64,000 nt of DNA from Chryseobacterium sp. G0186 (GTDB lineage: Bacteria; Bacteroidota; Bacteroidia; Flavobacteriales; Weeksellaceae), in the NCBI RefSeq assembly GCF_003815675.1, contig NZ_CP033918.1, positions 2,728,001 through 2,792,000 on the forward strand, in the 5' to 3' direction. Made by a program: the position numbers and the translations under genes. The notes beneath the pieces were generated by a model. That model worked only from the letters and a program-made list of their open reading frames with translations. It did not search any database and was not told where the DNA came from. Each line of letters begins with the position of its first letter. The first letter of the stretch is position 1. Positions 9,136-17,698 of the stretch are shown in pieces.

Positions 9136-9522
9136 TTAACGTTTTGAGAATTGGAATCTCTTTCTTGCTTTTTTCTGACCTGGCTTCTTTCTTTCCACCA
9201 TTCTTGCGTCTCTTGTAAGTAAACCAGCAGGCTTTAATGCTAATCTGAATTCAGCATTAATTTCGCATAAAGCTCTTGAAATACCTAATCTGATAGCTTC
9301 TGCCTGACCTGTATTTCCACCACCGAAAACATTTACGGTAACGTCATACTGACCAACAGTCTCAGAAAGGATGAACGGTTGGTTCAACTTGTAAACCATC
9401 ACGTCTGTAGAGAAATAAGTTGCAGCGTCTTTACCGTTTACTGTAATAACACCAGAACCTGGTCTTACATAAACTCTTGCTACAGAAGTTTTTCTTCTTC
9501 CGATTTTGTGAACTATAGACAT
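9136..9522 (-). CDS. rpsI: 30S ribosomal protein S9
   Basis: 128 residues. It starts [18 protein letters not shown], contains the glycine-rich [16 protein letters not shown], and ends in the basic tail [12 protein letters not shown] whose final SKR reaches the ribosomal P site. It starts 6 bases after the rplM stop, the classic rplM-rpsI pair. Confidence 0.98.
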   Translation of the reverse strand: MSIVHKIGRRKTSVARVYVRPGSGVITVNGKDAATYFSTDVMVYKLNQPFILSETVGQYDVTVNVFGGGNTGQAEAIRLGISRALCEINAEFRLALKPAGLLTRDARMVERKKPGQKKARKRFQFSKR

Positions 9523-9528
9523 AATTAA

Positions 9529-9984
9529 TTATTTAAATTCGTTAACATTAATTGTTTTAGGCTGTTGAGCTTCATGTTTGTGCTCAGTTCCTTCATATAA
9601 ATAAAGGTTCTTAAGGATAGCAGATCCTAATCTGTTTTTAGGTAACATACCTTTTACAGACTTCTCTAATACCTTTAAAGAATCTTTTTGTTGAAGTTCA
9701 GCCGCAGTCATAGACTTCTGTCCACCAGGGTAACCTGTATGCCAGATGTAAGTCTTATCAGCCCACTTATTTCCGGAAAGCGTAATTTTCCCAGCATTCA
9801 AAACGATCACGTTATCACCACAATCTACGTGAGGTGTAAAGTTCGTTTTGTGCTTACCTCTCAAAATCTTTGCAACCGTAGAAGCTAGTCTTCCTAACGG
9901 CTGTCCTTCAGCGTCTACCACAACCCATTCTTTATTAGCAGTAGCTTTGTTCGCTGAAACAGTTTTGTAACTTAATGTATTCAC
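9529..9984 (-). CDS. rplM: 50S ribosomal protein L13
   Basis: 151 residues. Motifs: EWVVVDAEGQPLGRLAS, ILRGKHKTNFTPH, GDNVIVLNAGKI, HTGYPGG and GMLPKNRLG. The start codon is GTG at 9984; the N-terminal sequence NTLSYKTVSANK directly after it agrees with this choice. First gene of rplM-rpsI-rpsB, with a promoter about 45 bases upstream. Confidence 0.98.
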   Translation of the reverse strand: MNTLSYKTVSANKATANKEWVVVDAEGQPLGRLASTVAKILRGKHKTNFTPHVDCGDNVIVLNAGKITLSGNKWADKTYIWHTGYPGGQKSMTAAELQQKDSLKVLEKSVKGMLPKNRLGSAILKNLYLYEGTEHKHEAQQPKTINVNEFK

Positions 9985-10030
9985 ACGTTTTAGTTAAAGA
10001 TTAAACATAATTTACCCCTAAAAGGGTGTG

Positions 10031-10061
10031 CAAAGGTACAAATAATTTTTGTAACCCAAAA
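10031..10061 (-). promoter_or_regulatory. rplM operon promoter
   Basis: On the minus strand, TTTG (10061-10058) is separated by 19 bases from TACCTTTG (10038-10031). This fits the Bacteroidota -33/-7 pattern and leads to a leader of about 40 bases before the GTG. Confidence 0.7.
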
Positions 10062-10110
10062 ACATATTTTATTTAATCTATATAATATCGGCTATTGTCT
10101 TGATCTTTAA

Positions 10111-10240
10111 TTGATTTTGACTCTATTTATACCTTTGGCATAAATCTTGTAAATTGTTGTTGCGATGAAAAAAAAGTTTAGAAGATTCTAAAAACACAAT
10201 TGATAAAGTAAGAGTTTGGTCCCTCAACTCTTCCTTTATT
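10111..10240 (+). ncRNA. Putative small transcript with an 8-codon ORF
   Basis: TTG (10111-10113) and TACCTTTG (10130-10137) form a promoter-like pair. Downstream is an 8-codon ORF (10165-10191, MKKKFRRF) and then a 7-bp hairpin (AAGAGTT with AACTCTT, 10210-10232) leading into CCTTTATT. The layout fits a small RNA or leader peptide unit. It is inferred from sequence patterns only, and the hairpin is weak. Confidence 0.3.
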
Positions 10241-10302
10241 ACATTTACTTTAAACATTCCTGCAAAACCTTACCAATATCATCATTTTATTCCTGAAATA
10301 AT

Positions 10303-10310
10303 TATCTTTG
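10303..10310 (+). promoter_or_regulatory. -7 promoter box for the DUF3667 gene
   Basis: TATCTTTG, a perfect TAnnTTTG match, lies 18 bases before the ATG at 10329. Confidence 0.6.
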
Positions 10311-10328
10311 TGGCACAAGTAACCAACC

Positions 10329-11435
10329 ATGAGCCACGGAAAAATCAGAGAAAATAAAACATGCCTGAACTGCGGGCATCAAGTAGAAGAAAGATTCTGC
10401 CCTCATTGTGGACAGGAAAATATTGAAAGGCGGCAACCTTTTCATTTTCTTTTCACTCATTTTGTTGAAGACTTTACTCATTATGACGGACAATTCTGGG
10501 GAACCGTAAAAAACCTACTCTTTAAACCGGGAAAACTTACCAACATTTACCTGGAAGGCAAAAGACAAATATTTGTTCCTCCTGTAAAACTCTATATTTT
10601 TGTCAGTTTTATTACTTTTTTCGTGTTTGCGCTTTTTCCTATGGTTAATCTTAACTTTAATGACAGTGAAGGCGGCAAGAAATCTGATAAAGCAAGTGTC
10701 TTCAAAAAAATGCAGTCTCCGGATGCACAAAGAATGCTGGATAGCATAAAGGCCAAGAAAAATCTCACAGCAGAAGATTCCCTGGCTATCAAAAGCCTAA
10801 CTACTCTTTCGGATTCCGCTAAAATAAATGATGTTAAAGAAATTCTGGAACTGAACAAGAAAATAGACTCTAATGCCGGATATGGAGATTATAAAACCAA
10901 AAAGTCCTACGACTCTGCCCTGGCTAAAAACCCATCAGTTTTTGATTTTATTCAAACTCCCATAGCGCATAAGTTCTTTGAGCTCAAGGAAAAAGGAGTA
11001 TCAAAAGAGAAGATTTTTTTAAGTATGATAGAAAAATCTTATCACAATTTACCGAAAGCTCTTTTCATTTATCTTCCGCTTTTTGCTTTCTTTTTATGGA
11101 TTTTTCATAGTAAGAAAAAATGGTGGTATTTTGATCATGGAATCTTTACATTACATTATTTTTCTTTCCTATTACTTACTATCTTATTGATATTCTTACT
11201 GACCAAGTTAATAGGTTTAACAGGTTTTTGGCTCATCAATACTATTTTGTATGCACTTGTAATTATTCTGTCATTATATAGTATAGCCTATTTCTTTATT
11301 GCCCATCGTAAGGTTTATCATGCACATGGGCTGGTGAGTTTTATAATCGGGACTCTATTGTTTACGATTAACTTTCTTGCATTTATGTTCTTGGTAGTCG
11401 GCCTTGCCCTGATCAGTTTCCTGATGATTCACTAA
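10329..11435 (+). CDS. DUF3667 membrane protein with N-terminal zinc ribbon
   Basis: 368 residues. The N-terminus holds a Cys4 zinc-ribbon-like motif (C12-x2-C15, C24-x2-C27), followed by the DUF3667 signature HFVEDFTHYDGQFWGTVKNL and GKRQIFVPPVKLYIFVS. One membrane segment is at about 85-105 and four more lie after residue 240. A charged Ser/Lys-rich soluble loop separates them. Biochemical function is unknown; the family is common in Bacteroidota. It is transcribed alone, from a -7 box to a bidirectional terminator. Confidence 0.88.
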   Translation: MSHGKIRENKTCLNCGHQVEERFCPHCGQENIERRQPFHFLFTHFVEDFTHYDGQFWGTVKNLLFKPGKLTNIYLEGKRQIFVPPVKLYIFVSFITFFVFALFPMVNLNFNDSEGGKKSDKASVFKKMQSPDAQRMLDSIKAKKNLTAEDSLAIKSLTTLSDSAKINDVKEILELNKKIDSNAGYGDYKTKKSYDSALAKNPSVFDFIQTPIAHKFFELKEKGVSKEKIFLSMIEKSYHNLPKALFIYLPLFAFFLWIFHSKKKWWYFDHGIFTLHYFSFLLLTILLIFLLTKLIGLTGFWLINTILYALVIILSLYSIAYFFIAHRKVYHAHGLVSFIIGTLLFTINFLAFMFLVVGLALISFLMIH

Positions 11436-11437
11436 AC

Positions 11438-11477
11438 AAAAAAAGAGGCTGTCTTTTTTTTGACAACCTCTTTTTTT
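11438..11477. terminator. Bidirectional terminator between convergent genes
   Basis: AAAAAAGAGG-C-TGTC pairs with GACA-A-CCTCTTTTTT, giving A and T runs on both sides. It serves the DUF3667 gene and the minus-strand gene ending at 11476. Confidence 0.85.
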
Positions 11478-11895
11478 ATTTTCTTAATGATTTACTGCCC
11501 CTGAAGCTGGCAAATAAATAATACGCTACAAAAACTGTAGAGAACTTCAGAATAGATGGAATTGCCAATTCAAGCTTAAAGATTAAGGTCCCCACCAGAA
11601 CGAGAATCCCCATGGCTGCAAAAGACAATCCTAATTTCTGAGGCAGCGTAAAGTTCGGGGTATCCAAATAATAGGCAATTCCCCACGCAGAACCAAAAGC
11701 GATGGCATAATAGATATCCAGAGCTAAATTCTGTGAACTTAAAAAGAAATAATTGATCAGGAAACTAACTACAGTTCCCAATACGAAGTACATCAAAGCT
11801 TTTTGCATGTCTGTAAAATATTCAGCAAAAGTAGAGATTTTAATTTTGGGAATTTGAAAATCGATCCATTTGAAAATTAAATCCCTGGAATTCAT
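11476..11895 (-). CDS. Small four-helix membrane protein, unknown
   Basis: 139 residues with about four hydrophobic segments (near 34-52, 60-76, 88-108 and 112-130) and a basic C-terminus (RGSKSLRK). No conserved motif that I recognise. Convergent with the DUF3667 gene, with which it shares a terminator. Confidence 0.6.
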   Translation of the reverse strand: MNSRDLIFKWIDFQIPKIKISTFAEYFTDMQKALMYFVLGTVVSFLINYFFLSSQNLALDIYYAIAFGSAWGIAYYLDTPNFTLPQKLGLSFAAMGILVLVGTLIFKLELAIPSILKFSTVFVAYYLFASFRGSKSLRK

Positions 11896-12012
11896 TTTAA
11901 TCCGTCCCTTTAAAGTATTGCACTAAAATTGGGGACATATAATTAAATAGCATCAATCAAGCAAATGATAATCAACAACATAAAATCAAACACAGGGTTC
12001 TTTTTTTATTAT

Positions 12013-12020
12013 TATATTTG
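12013..12020 (+). promoter_or_regulatory. -7 promoter box for icmF
   Basis: TATATTTG matches TAnnTTTG and lies 27 bases before the icmF ATG. Confidence 0.55.
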
Positions 12021-12047
12021 AAAACTTAGAAACTTTCTAGAATTTTT

Positions 12048-15000
12048 ATGGAAACCCAAAAATATACTCCAACCAACAAGGTAAGAATCGTAACAGCTGC
12101 CTCATTATTTGATGGTCATGATGCTGCGATCAATATTATGCGTCGTGTCATTCAGGGAACTGGATGTGAAGTAATTCACCTAGGACATGATAAATCTGCA
12201 GAGGAAGTTGTGAATACAGCCATTCAGGAAGATGCCAATGCCATTGCATTAACGTCTTATCAAGGTGGTCACAACGAATATTTTAAATATATCTACGACC
12301 TTTTAAGAGAAAAAAACTCCCCACAAATCAAAATTTTTGGTGGTGGCGGTGGTGTAATTTTACCTGAAGAAATAGAAGATATCATGTCTTATGGAATCGA
12401 TAGAATCTATTCTCCTGACGATGGCCGCGAATTGGGGCTTCAGGGAATGATCGATGATTTGGTAAAAAGATCAGATTTTGCAACAGGAAAAGAAGTAACA
12501 GCAAGTGATTTAGATTCCATCAGTTTTGAAAATTCCACAAGCATTGCTAAAATTATTTCTGCGGTAGAAAACTTTTCAGAACAAAAGCCTGAATTAGTAA
12601 AAGCCATTGACGAAAAATCAAAAGATTTAAATATTCCAATTATCGGGATCACAGGAACCGGAGGGGCAGGAAAATCTTCTTTGACAGATGAACTGGTAAG
12701 ACGTTTCCTACGTTCAAATACTGATAAAAAAATTGCTATTATCTCCATTGACCCTTCGAAAAAGAAAACAGGAGGGGCACTTTTAGGAGACAGAATCCGT
12801 ATGAATGCCATTAATGACCCAAGGGTTTATATGCGTTCCATGGCAACCAGAGAGAATAACGTTTCTGTTTCACCATTCATTCATTCTGCATTGAATGTCT
12901 TAAAATTGGCTCATCCTGATGTCATTATTCTTGAAACTTCAGGTATTGGACAATCTGGTTCGGAAGTTTCGGATTTCGCTGATGTTTCAATGTACGTGAT
13001 GACGCCTGAGTATGGAGCTTCAACACAGTTGGAAAAAATCGACATGTTGGATTATGCAGATTTAGTTGCCTTAAATAAATCGGATAAACGTGGTGCCTTA
13101 GATGCCCTTCAAGCAGTAAGAAAACAATTCCAAAGAAACCATTTACTATGGGAAAGCCCGTTGGATGACATGCCGGTTTATGCAACGAAAGCATCCCAGT
13201 TCAACGATCACGGAACAACAGAGCTATACAATAGATTAGTTGAAAAAGTTAACGAAAAATATTCAGATTTAAATTTACAGGGCTTTGTTGAGCAGGAAAT
13301 TACGGACGAAGTAACAATTATTCCTCCAAAAAGAGTACGTTACCTTTCTGAAATTGTTGAAAACAACAAGCAGTATGATGCCAACATTGAAAAACAGGCG
13401 GAACTGGCAAGAACCATGTATCATATTGAAGGGGTAAAAAACATTATTTCTAATGAAGTTTTAGATGCTGAATATCAAAAGGCTGAAAAAAATCTTCAAC
13501 AGGAAAACATAGACTTCCTGAAAACTTGGGATGATACAAAAAAAGCTTTCCATGCTGAATTTTACTCCTATTATGTAAGAGGAAAAGAAATTAAGGTGGA
13601 AACTTCTACAGAATCTTTATCCCACTTAAGAATTCCAAAGATTGCATTGCCTAAATACAATGATTGGGGCGACCTTATCAAGTGGAAAGGTCAGGAAAAT
13701 CTTCCGGGAAGTTTTCCTTATACTGCCGGAATTTATCCATTCAAGAGAACAGGAGAAGATCCTACAAGAATGTTTGCAGGAGAAGGAGGTCCTGAAAGAA
13801 CCAACAGAAGATTCCATTATGTTTCTGCTGAAATGCCGGCAAAACGTCTATCTACGGCTTTTGACTCTGTAACATTATATGGACAGGATCCTGCCCTACC
13901 GCCAGATATCTATGGTAAAATTGGAAATGCAGGAGTTTCCATTGCTACATTGGATGATGCTAAAAAATTATACTCAGGATTTGATCTTGTGAATGCATTG
14001 ACTTCTGTTTCAATGACCATTAACGGACCTGCTCCCATGTTATTGGCTTTCTTCATGAATGCTGCCATTGACCAGAACGTTGAAAAATACATTACTGAAA
14101 ATGGCTTAGAAGCTAAAGTTGAAGCTAAACTTAAGGAAAAATTTGATGATAAAGGATTAGAAAGACCAACCTATAATGGTGAACTTCCTCCATCCAACAA
14201 TGGCTTAGGATTAAAACTTCTTGGAATTACAGGAGATGAAATAATCCCGGCAGAGGTATATGCTGAAATTAAAGCTAAAACAATTGCTACCGTTCGTGGT
14301 ACTGTTCAGGCAGATATTTTAAAAGAGGACCAGGCTCAGAATACTTGTATCTTCTCTACCGAGTTTGCTCTAAGATTGATGGGTGACGTTCAGGAATATT
14401 TTATCACAGAAAAAGTTAGAAATTTCTATTCGGTTTCTATTTCAGGATATCACATTGCGGAAGCGGGCGCAAATCCGGTTTCTCAGTTGGCATTTACATT
14501 GGCAAATGGTTTCACTTATGTAGAATATTACCTGTCAAGAGGAATGAATATCAATGATTTTGCTCCTAACTTATCTTTCTTCTTTTCGAACGGTATCGAC
14601 CCTGAATATTCAGTAATCGGGCGTGTAGCAAGAAGAATCTGGGCAAAGGCAATGAAACTGAAATACGGAGCAGACGAAAGAAGCCAGATGTTGAAATACC
14701 ACATCCAGACTTCAGGACGTTCGCTTCACGCTCAGGAAATTGATTTTAACGATATCAGAACTACTCTTCAGGCACTTTATGCTATCTATGACAACTGTAA
14801 CTCACTTCACACAAATGCTTATGATGAGGCCATTACCACTCCTACTGAGCAATCTGTAAGAAGAGCAATGGCGATTCAGTTGATCATCAACAAAGAATTG
14901 GGATTAGCCAAAAATGAAAACCCGCTACAGGGATCATTTATTATTGAAGAATTAACTGACCTTGTTGAAGAGGCTGTTTATACTGAGTTCGACAGAATTA

Positions 15001-15395
15001 CGGAAAGAGGTGGTGTTCTTGGTGCCATGGAAACGATGTATCAACGTTCAAAAATTCAGGAAGAATCCATGCATTACGAATGGTTGAAGCACACCGGAGA
15101 ATATCCAATTATCGGGGTAAATACTTTCCTTGGAAAAGATGGTTCGCCAACGGTTCGTCCGGGAGAAGTTATCCGTTCAACTGAGGAGGAAAAGCAGGTT
15201 CAGATCGAAACTCTTCATAATTTCCAAAAATCTAATGAAGACAAGTCGGAAGCTGCCTTAAAAACGTTACAACACGCTGCCATTAATCAGCAAAATTTAT
15301 TTAATGTAATGATGGACGCTGTAAAATATTGCTCTCTGGGACAAATCACCAATGCTTTATTTGAAGTAGGTGGAAAATACAGAAGAAACATGTAG
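12048..15395 (+). CDS. icmF: Fused isobutyryl-CoA mutase / G-protein chaperone (IcmF)
   Basis: 1115 residues, close to known IcmF proteins. Domain order is diagnostic: B12-binding domain first (D22-G-H24 supplies the cobalt-ligand His), then a MeaB/MeaI-type GTPase (P-loop GTGGAGKSS near 203-211, then NKSD), then the TIM-barrel acyl-CoA mutase. It interconverts isobutyryl-CoA and butyryl-CoA (some members also isovaleryl/pivalyl-CoA) using adenosylcobalamin, while the GTPase part protects and loads the cofactor. Phe576 (in RMFAGEGG) and Gln764 (in QAQNTCIF) appear to align with the Phe/Gln pair of isobutyryl-CoA mutases, not the Tyr/Arg pair of methylmalonyl-CoA mutase. Likely cytosolic, in branched-chain or fatty acyl-CoA metabolism. 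No cobalamin genes are nearby. Confidence 0.93.
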   Translation: METQKYTPTNKVRIVTAASLFDGHDAAINIMRRVIQGTGCEVIHLGHDKSAEEVVNTAIQEDANAIALTSYQGGHNEYFKYIYDLLREKNSPQIKIFGGGGGVILPEEIEDIMSYGIDRIYSPDDGRELGLQGMIDDLVKRSDFATGKEVTASDLDSISFENSTSIAKIISAVENFSEQKPELVKAIDEKSKDLNIPIIGITGTGGAGKSSLTDELVRRFLRSNTDKKIAIISIDPSKKKTGGALLGDRIRMNAINDPRVYMRSMATRENNVSVSPFIHSALNVLKLAHPDVIILETSGIGQSGSEVSDFADVSMYVMTPEYGASTQLEKIDMLDYADLVALNKSDKRGALDALQAVRKQFQRNHLLWESPLDDMPVYATKASQFNDHGTTELYNRLVEKVNEKYSDLNLQGFVEQEITDEVTIIPPKRVRYLSEIVENNKQYDANIEKQAELARTMYHIEGVKNIISNEVLDAEYQKAEKNLQQENIDFLKTWDDTKKAFHAEFYSYYVRGKEIKVETSTESLSHLRIPKIALPKYNDWGDLIKWKGQENLPGSFPYTAGIYPFKRTGEDPTRMFAGEGGPERTNRRFHYVSAEMPAKRLSTAFDSVTLYGQDPALPPDIYGKIGNAGVSIATLDDAKKLYSGFDLVNALTSVSMTINGPAPMLLAFFMNAAIDQNVEKYITENGLEAKVEAKLKEKFDDKGLERPTYNGELPPSNNGLGLKLLGITGDEIIPAEVYAEIKAKTIATVRGTVQADILKEDQAQNTCIFSTEFALRLMGDVQEYFITEKVRNFYSVSISGYHIAEAGANPVSQLAFTLANGFTYVEYYLSRGMNINDFAPNLSFFFSNGIDPEYSVIGRVARRIWAKAMKLKYGADERSQMLKYHIQTSGRSLHAQEIDFNDIRTTLQALYAIYDNCNSLHTNAYDEAITTPTEQSVRRAMAIQLIINKELGLAKNENPLQGSFIIEELTDLVEEAVYTEFDRITERGGVLGAMETMYQRSKIQEESMHYEWLKHTGEYPIIGVNTFLGKDGSPTVRPGEVIRSTEEEKQVQIETLHNFQKSNEDKSEAALKTLQHAAINQQNLFNVMMDAVKYCSLGQITNALFEVGGKYRRNM

Positions 15396-15413
15396 AATAT
15401 AAAAAACTGAACA

Positions 15414-15989
15414 ATGAAAACTCTTTTAAAAATTATTTTTTGCCTTACCTTATTTTCCTGTAGTAGCTCAGATGACGATGCATCATCAAACAACAGTGAG
15501 AAACCTGTGAAAACGGATGGATATTTTCAGGCAAAAATTGAAGGTGTAGATAAAAAAGTTGAAAATAAAGGAAAAACCCATTATGTAGAATGGAGAAAAT
15601 CAAAAGATTCGCAAAACCGCGATTACTATGGGATTTTCGTACACGCCAATGATCAGGGATTTTATTTAGACTGTAAAATTTATACAGACAATATTGAGGT
15701 AAACAGAGAGTATGTTTATGTGCATACAAATAACCCTGCTGCGATGAATATGGATTTTAATTATTCTGAACCTTGTGGAACACCTACCTGCACATCTTAT
15801 TGGGGATGTAGCAATAATACTTATGGGAATCCTACCGGAAAGATTACCATTACTTCATTTGATGGTAAAAACATGTCCGGTAAAATAGAAGCAAAAGTAA
15901 ATCACCAGCAGTATGGGATGACTACGAATCAGACCAGAACTATCAGTGGAGGTGTTTTTTCTAATGCAGAAATGGCTGCCGGAAATTAA
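15414..15989 (+). CDS. Hypothetical lipoprotein
   Basis: 191 residues. The lipobox LFSC at about residue 16 is followed by SSSDDD, a Ser/Asp-rich linker typical of surface-exposed Bacteroidota lipoproteins. The body is beta-rich, with a Cys cluster (EPCGTPTCTSYWGC) in the middle and GKITITSFDGKNMSGKIEAKV near the end. The pattern resembles DUF6252-like lipoproteins, but I am not sure. It starts 18 bases after icmF and may be read through from it. Confidence 0.65.
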   Translation: MKTLLKIIFCLTLFSCSSSDDDASSNNSEKPVKTDGYFQAKIEGVDKKVENKGKTHYVEWRKSKDSQNRDYYGIFVHANDQGFYLDCKIYTDNIEVNREYVYVHTNNPAAMNMDFNYSEPCGTPTCTSYWGCSNNTYGNPTGKITITSFDGKNMSGKIEAKVNHQQYGMTTNQTRTISGGVFSNAEMAAGN

Positions 15990-16063
15990 AACAGTCCAGA
16001 TTTTACTACTGGGAACAGCTTATGCATTGCCCTAACGCTGAATTGTTTTCAGGAAATATAAAC

Positions 16064-16099
16064 AAAACCTCAAGGAATTTCCTTGAGGTTTTTGTATTT
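16064..16099 (+). terminator. Rho-independent terminator
   Basis: A 14-bp near-palindrome (AAAACCTCAAGGAA with TTCCTTGAGGTTTT) is followed by a T-rich tail. It ends the icmF-lipoprotein unit. Confidence 0.85.
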
Positions 16100-16119
16100 T
16101 TAAAATTCAATGTAAAATC

Positions 16120-16899
16120 ATGAAAGAAAAAATTAAAATTTCGAGTCCGTGCAGCCAGGACTGGGGCAACATGGAGCAGGTTACAGGAGGCCGATTCTGT
16201 GACACATGCGAAAAAAAAGTATGGGATTTTGATCATCTTTCTAATGCAGAAATTGATGAAGTATTAAAAAGCAGTCATTCAGTCTGTGGAAAAAAAACGC
16301 TTTTAAAACCAACTTTTTCAAGTGTATTTTTAGCATTAACACTCACCTCAGCAATCTATGTTAATGCACAATCCGAACATAAGTCTCCCACTGAAAACAT
16401 CTGCCAAAAAAGCATCACCATCAATGGGAAACTAACTTCTTCAAAAAATGTAAAATTAGCATCAGGAGAAATCTCATTGGTAACATTAGACAAGATATAC
16501 CATGCAAAAGCTGATGAAGCAGGAAATTTTACTTTATCTTTTCCTGAAAAAGCATTAACTGAGCATAATATCATCCGAATCGATTATACAACTATAGATT
16601 CAAGCAACAGAGAATTTACAGATTCTAATTCTTCAATTCTAAAAACCAATGAATTATTGGGAAAACAAAATTTTGAAATTGAACGGGGATATGTAACTAT
16701 TGGAGGTCTTTATATTTCAGATCATCAACCTCCTGATTATTATTTTCTGGATGGAAAACAGATAGGAAAAAGAAAATTTGAAAAAATAAAAAAGGAGCAT
16801 CCTGACTATAAATATCTAGCATTTTATGACGAAGTAATCGTTAAGAAGCTTACCCGTAAAAGCTTTATAGAGAATCTTTATTTACTTTATTCGAAGTAA
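16120..16899 (+). CDS. Membrane-anchored protein with N-terminal Cys4 domain and C-terminal beta domain
   Basis: 259 residues. The N-terminus has C11, C27-x2-C30 and C56 in the arrangement CSQDWGNM...GGRFCDTCEKKVWDF, a domain that recurs at the start of many Bacteroidota membrane proteins and looks metal-binding. One membrane segment lies at about 68-85. The exported part (from about 95) begins like a carboxypeptidase-regulatory beta sandwich (SITINGKLTSSKNVKLASGE ... DEAGNFTLSFPEKAL). The Cys head would therefore be cytosolic. Function unknown. Confidence 0.6.
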   Translation: MKEKIKISSPCSQDWGNMEQVTGGRFCDTCEKKVWDFDHLSNAEIDEVLKSSHSVCGKKTLLKPTFSSVFLALTLTSAIYVNAQSEHKSPTENICQKSITINGKLTSSKNVKLASGEISLVTLDKIYHAKADEAGNFTLSFPEKALTEHNIIRIDYTTIDSSNREFTDSNSSILKTNELLGKQNFEIERGYVTIGGLYISDHQPPDYYFLDGKQIGKRKFEKIKKEHPDYKYLAFYDEVIVKKLTRKSFIENLYLLYSK

Positions 16900-16906
16900 A
16901 AACTTT

Positions 16907-16940
16907 AAATCCCGTAAAATGTATCTGGGATTTTTTATTT
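16907..16940 (+). terminator. Terminator after the Cys4 membrane protein
   Basis: AAATCCC pairs with GGGATTT, followed by TTTTATTTT. Confidence 0.7.
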
Positions 16941-16959
16941 TCGCAGAACAACTATTTTA

Positions 16960-17667
16960 ATGAAATCAAAAGCCCTATTCAACTGGAGCAGCGGAAAAGA
17001 TTCTGCACTCGCTCTTTACAAGACCTTACAGGAGGACCAGTATGAGATCACTACTCTGCTTACGAGCATCAACAAGGAATTTCAAAGGATTTCCATGCAT
17101 GGTGTTCATGTTTCCCTTTTGGAAAAACAAGCTGAAAGTTTAGGACTGCCTTTAATTAAAATGGAACTTCCCAAGGAACCGTCTATGGAAGAATATCAGA
17201 ACATAATGAGTACAACGATATCTGAAATACAGGCTCAGGGCGTTACCCATTCTATTTTTGGAGATATTTTTCTGGAAGATCTTCGTACCTATCGGGAGGA
17301 ACAATTGCAAAGTATTGGGATGCAGGCTGTGTTTCCGCTTTGGAAAAGAGACACTTCAAACCTCATCCACGAATTTCTGGATCTTGGTTTTAAAACAATT
17401 GTCACCTGTGTGAACGGAACCTATCTGGACAAAAGTTTCGCAGGACGCATTATTGATCAGAAATTTATTGATGACCTCCCTGAAAATGTAGATCCGTGCG
17501 GAGAAAATGGGGAATTCCATACATTTACCTTTGACGGACCTATTTTTAAAGATCCGATTGTGTTTACAATTGGAGACACTGTAAAAAAAACATACCCTAA
17601 GCCTAAAGCTAACTCAGAGGATCAGGACGAAGAATATGTTTTTTGGTTCAGTGATCTGGTATTATAG
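16960..17667 (+). CDS. Dph6-related ATP pyrophosphatase
   Basis: 235 residues, of the adenine-nucleotide alpha-hydrolase superfamily. The PP-loop is SSGKDSALALY at about residues 10-20. Dph6-type motifs GDIFLEDLRTYREEQL (about 104-119) and GENGEFHTFTFDGP (near 183-196) are present. In archaea and eukaryotes Dph6 amidates diphthine on EF2; bacteria lack diphthamide, so the bacterial substrate is unknown. Cytosolic. Converges on the decarboxylase gene without a clear terminator between them. Confidence 0.87.
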   Translation: MKSKALFNWSSGKDSALALYKTLQEDQYEITTLLTSINKEFQRISMHGVHVSLLEKQAESLGLPLIKMELPKEPSMEEYQNIMSTTISEIQAQGVTHSIFGDIFLEDLRTYREEQLQSIGMQAVFPLWKRDTSNLIHEFLDLGFKTIVTCVNGTYLDKSFAGRIIDQKFIDDLPENVDPCGENGEFHTFTFDGPIFKDPIVFTIGDTVKKTYPKPKANSEDQDEEYVFWFSDLVL

Positions 17668-17698
17668 TAAATAAGGCCTTTCCGGTGGATTTACAATA

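Larger units (their letters stand above)
9985..10328. other. Divergent intergenic region between rplM and the DUF3667 gene
   Basis: This 344-base stretch holds the rplM promoter on the minus strand (10031-10061), an ACCC/GGGT inverted repeat in the rplM leader (about 10014-10027), a plus-strand promoter-like element with a tiny ORF and hairpin (10111-10240, listed separately), and the DUF3667 promoter box (10303-10310). No longer ORF was found. Confidence 0.7.

Noticed and set aside
12440..12811. Minus-strand open frames opposite icmF
   Set aside because: Antisense shadow of the B12 and GTPase domains of a complete protein.
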